Source: an uncultured Lysobacter sp.
Lineage (GTDB): Bacteria; Pseudomonadota; Gammaproteobacteria; Xanthomonadales; Xanthomonadaceae
NCBI GenBank assembly: GCA_946479915.1
Contig: CAMLHR010000049.1
Location: 1-7,824, forward strand
Direction: 5' to 3'
DNA: 7,824 nucleotides
Shown here: positions 7,138 through 7,824 of the stretch, one piece after another
Layout: each line of letters starts with the position of its first letter
How positions within the stretch are numbered: position 1 is the stretch's first letter
The notes under the pieces: generated by a model
Told to the model about the DNA's origin: nothing
What the model saw: only the letters and a program-made list of their open reading frames with translations
Databases searched by the model: none
Program-made: the position numbers and the translations under genes

Positions 7138-7824
7138 ATGCGCGTCTTCTACGCGACCGACCGCGCGCCGGCGAAGGATTTCCATGCCGTCGACCAGTCG
7201 GGGAAGTACACCGGCGAACGCGGCCCGATGGCCTATGGCCAGGCCTTCGTCAGCATCCCGCGCGGCCACGTCGCCGGGGAGCTCGAGGCGCCGTCCGTGT
7301 TCCGGCTGGAGTTCCGCGAGGACCCGTCGCGGCACGTGGTGCTGCTGGAAACGATCCCGCAACCCAAGGACGCGTTCCTCCGCTCGCTGCGGATGCGGGT
7401 CGCCGCGTCGGAGGGCAAGAACGCGTTCCTCTTCGTGCACGGCTACAACGTCGCGTTCGCCGACGCGGCGCGGCGCACCGCGCAGCTCGCCTACGACCTG
7501 TCGTTCGACGGCGCGCCGATCTTCTTCAGCTGGCCGTCGCAGGCCTCGCTGTCGGGCTACACCGTGGACGAGGCCAACATCGAGTGGTCCACGCCGCACA
7601 TCAAGCAGTTCATCGTGGATGCCGCCGAGCAGTCGGGCGCGGACAACCTGTACCTGGTCGGCCACAGCATGGGCACGCGCGGGCTGACCCGGGCGCTGGA
7701 ACGGCTCGTGCTGGAGCGGCCGGACCTGATGGGCCGGTTCCGCGAGATCATCCTGGCCGCGCCGGACATCGACGCCGGCGTGTTCCGCGACCAGCTCGCG
7801 CCGGCGCTGGCCAAGGCGGGCGAG
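7138..7824 (+). CDS. DUF900-type alpha/beta hydrolase, probable C-terminal part of the interrupted lipoprotein gene (truncated by window edge)
   Basis: This open frame continues directly from the lipoprotein frame after the TAA at 7066 and runs off the window end. The first ATG after the stop is 7138, giving 229 residues in view. The family start motif MRVFYATDR is at 1-9, the oxyanion-region motif FVHGYNV at 99-105, the nucleophile elbow GHSMG at 175-179 (Ser177), and APDID at 208-212 carries a candidate acid. The catalytic His should lie beyond the window. These features fit the DUF900 group of serine esterase-like alpha/beta hydrolases, often membrane-anchored; the substrate is unknown. 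The ATG has no good ribosome binding site. If the stop is real, a shortened hydrolase made here would lack the lipid anchor and stay in the cytoplasm. If the stop is an error, the enzyme is a surface or periplasm-facing lipoprotein starting at 6790. Confidence 0.82.
   Translation, partial: MRVFYATDRAPAKDFHAVDQSGKYTGERGPMAYGQAFVSIPRGHVAGELEAPSVFRLEFREDPSRHVVLLETIPQPKDAFLRSLRMRVAASEGKNAFLFVHGYNVAFADAARRTAQLAYDLSFDGAPIFFSWPSQASLSGYTVDEANIEWSTPHIKQFIVDAAEQSGADNLYLVGHSMGTRGLTRALERLVLERPDLMGRFREIILAAPDIDAGVFRDQLAPALAKAGE

Overview
The window is a high-GC chromosomal segment with dense gene packing. It most resembles a gammaproteobacterium of the Xanthomonadaceae (Lysobacter/Luteimonas/Xanthomonas type). 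That placement is an inference from the GC content, the rpsP-rimM-trmD order and the divergent ffh / YpjD-type pair; I could not test it by database search.

Positions 1-2466 hold translation and protein-targeting genes, all on the minus strand. In transcription order they are ffh (SRP GTPase), rpsP (ribosomal protein bS16), rimM (30S maturation factor) and trmD (tRNA m1G37 methyltransferase, cut by the window edge). A promoter candidate for rpsP lies in the ffh-rpsP gap. A strong GC hairpin lies between rpsP and rimM, and the stop of rimM overlaps the start of trmD by one base. Divergent from ffh is a polytopic inner-membrane protein of the CcsA/YpjD cytochrome-c-assembly family (2538-3326).

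Positions 3333-5337 form a small accessory module. A TetR-family repressor faces a metallo-beta-lactamase-fold gene across a 95-bp control region. That region has two near-perfect palindromes with the same core (GAACA-N4-TGTTC), and two divergent promoters whose -35 boxes overlap. The MBL protein aligns with the diiron (ODP/flavodiiron) type but has Asp where that family has Glu and His ligands. It overlaps (ATGA) a small predicted secreted protein that looks like a degenerate retropepsin-like domain. The 3' end of that gene runs 59 bp into radA, which is convergent.

Positions 5279-6670 are radA (recombination/branch-migration ATPase, minus strand). Divergent from it is a lipoprotein gene with a signal peptide and lipobox, 18 consecutive prolines encoded by a 15-bp tandem repeat, and an Ala/Arg/Glu-rich helix. 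An in-frame TAA at 7066-7068 then interrupts it. The same frame continues without any shift into a DUF900-type alpha/beta hydrolase that runs off the window end. This looks like one gene broken by a nonsense codon, or by a base error. I saw no tRNA, rRNA, CRISPR array or insertion sequence. The most noteworthy signals are the TetR/MBL control region with its unusual MBL protein and coupled partner, and the split lipoprotein-hydrolase.
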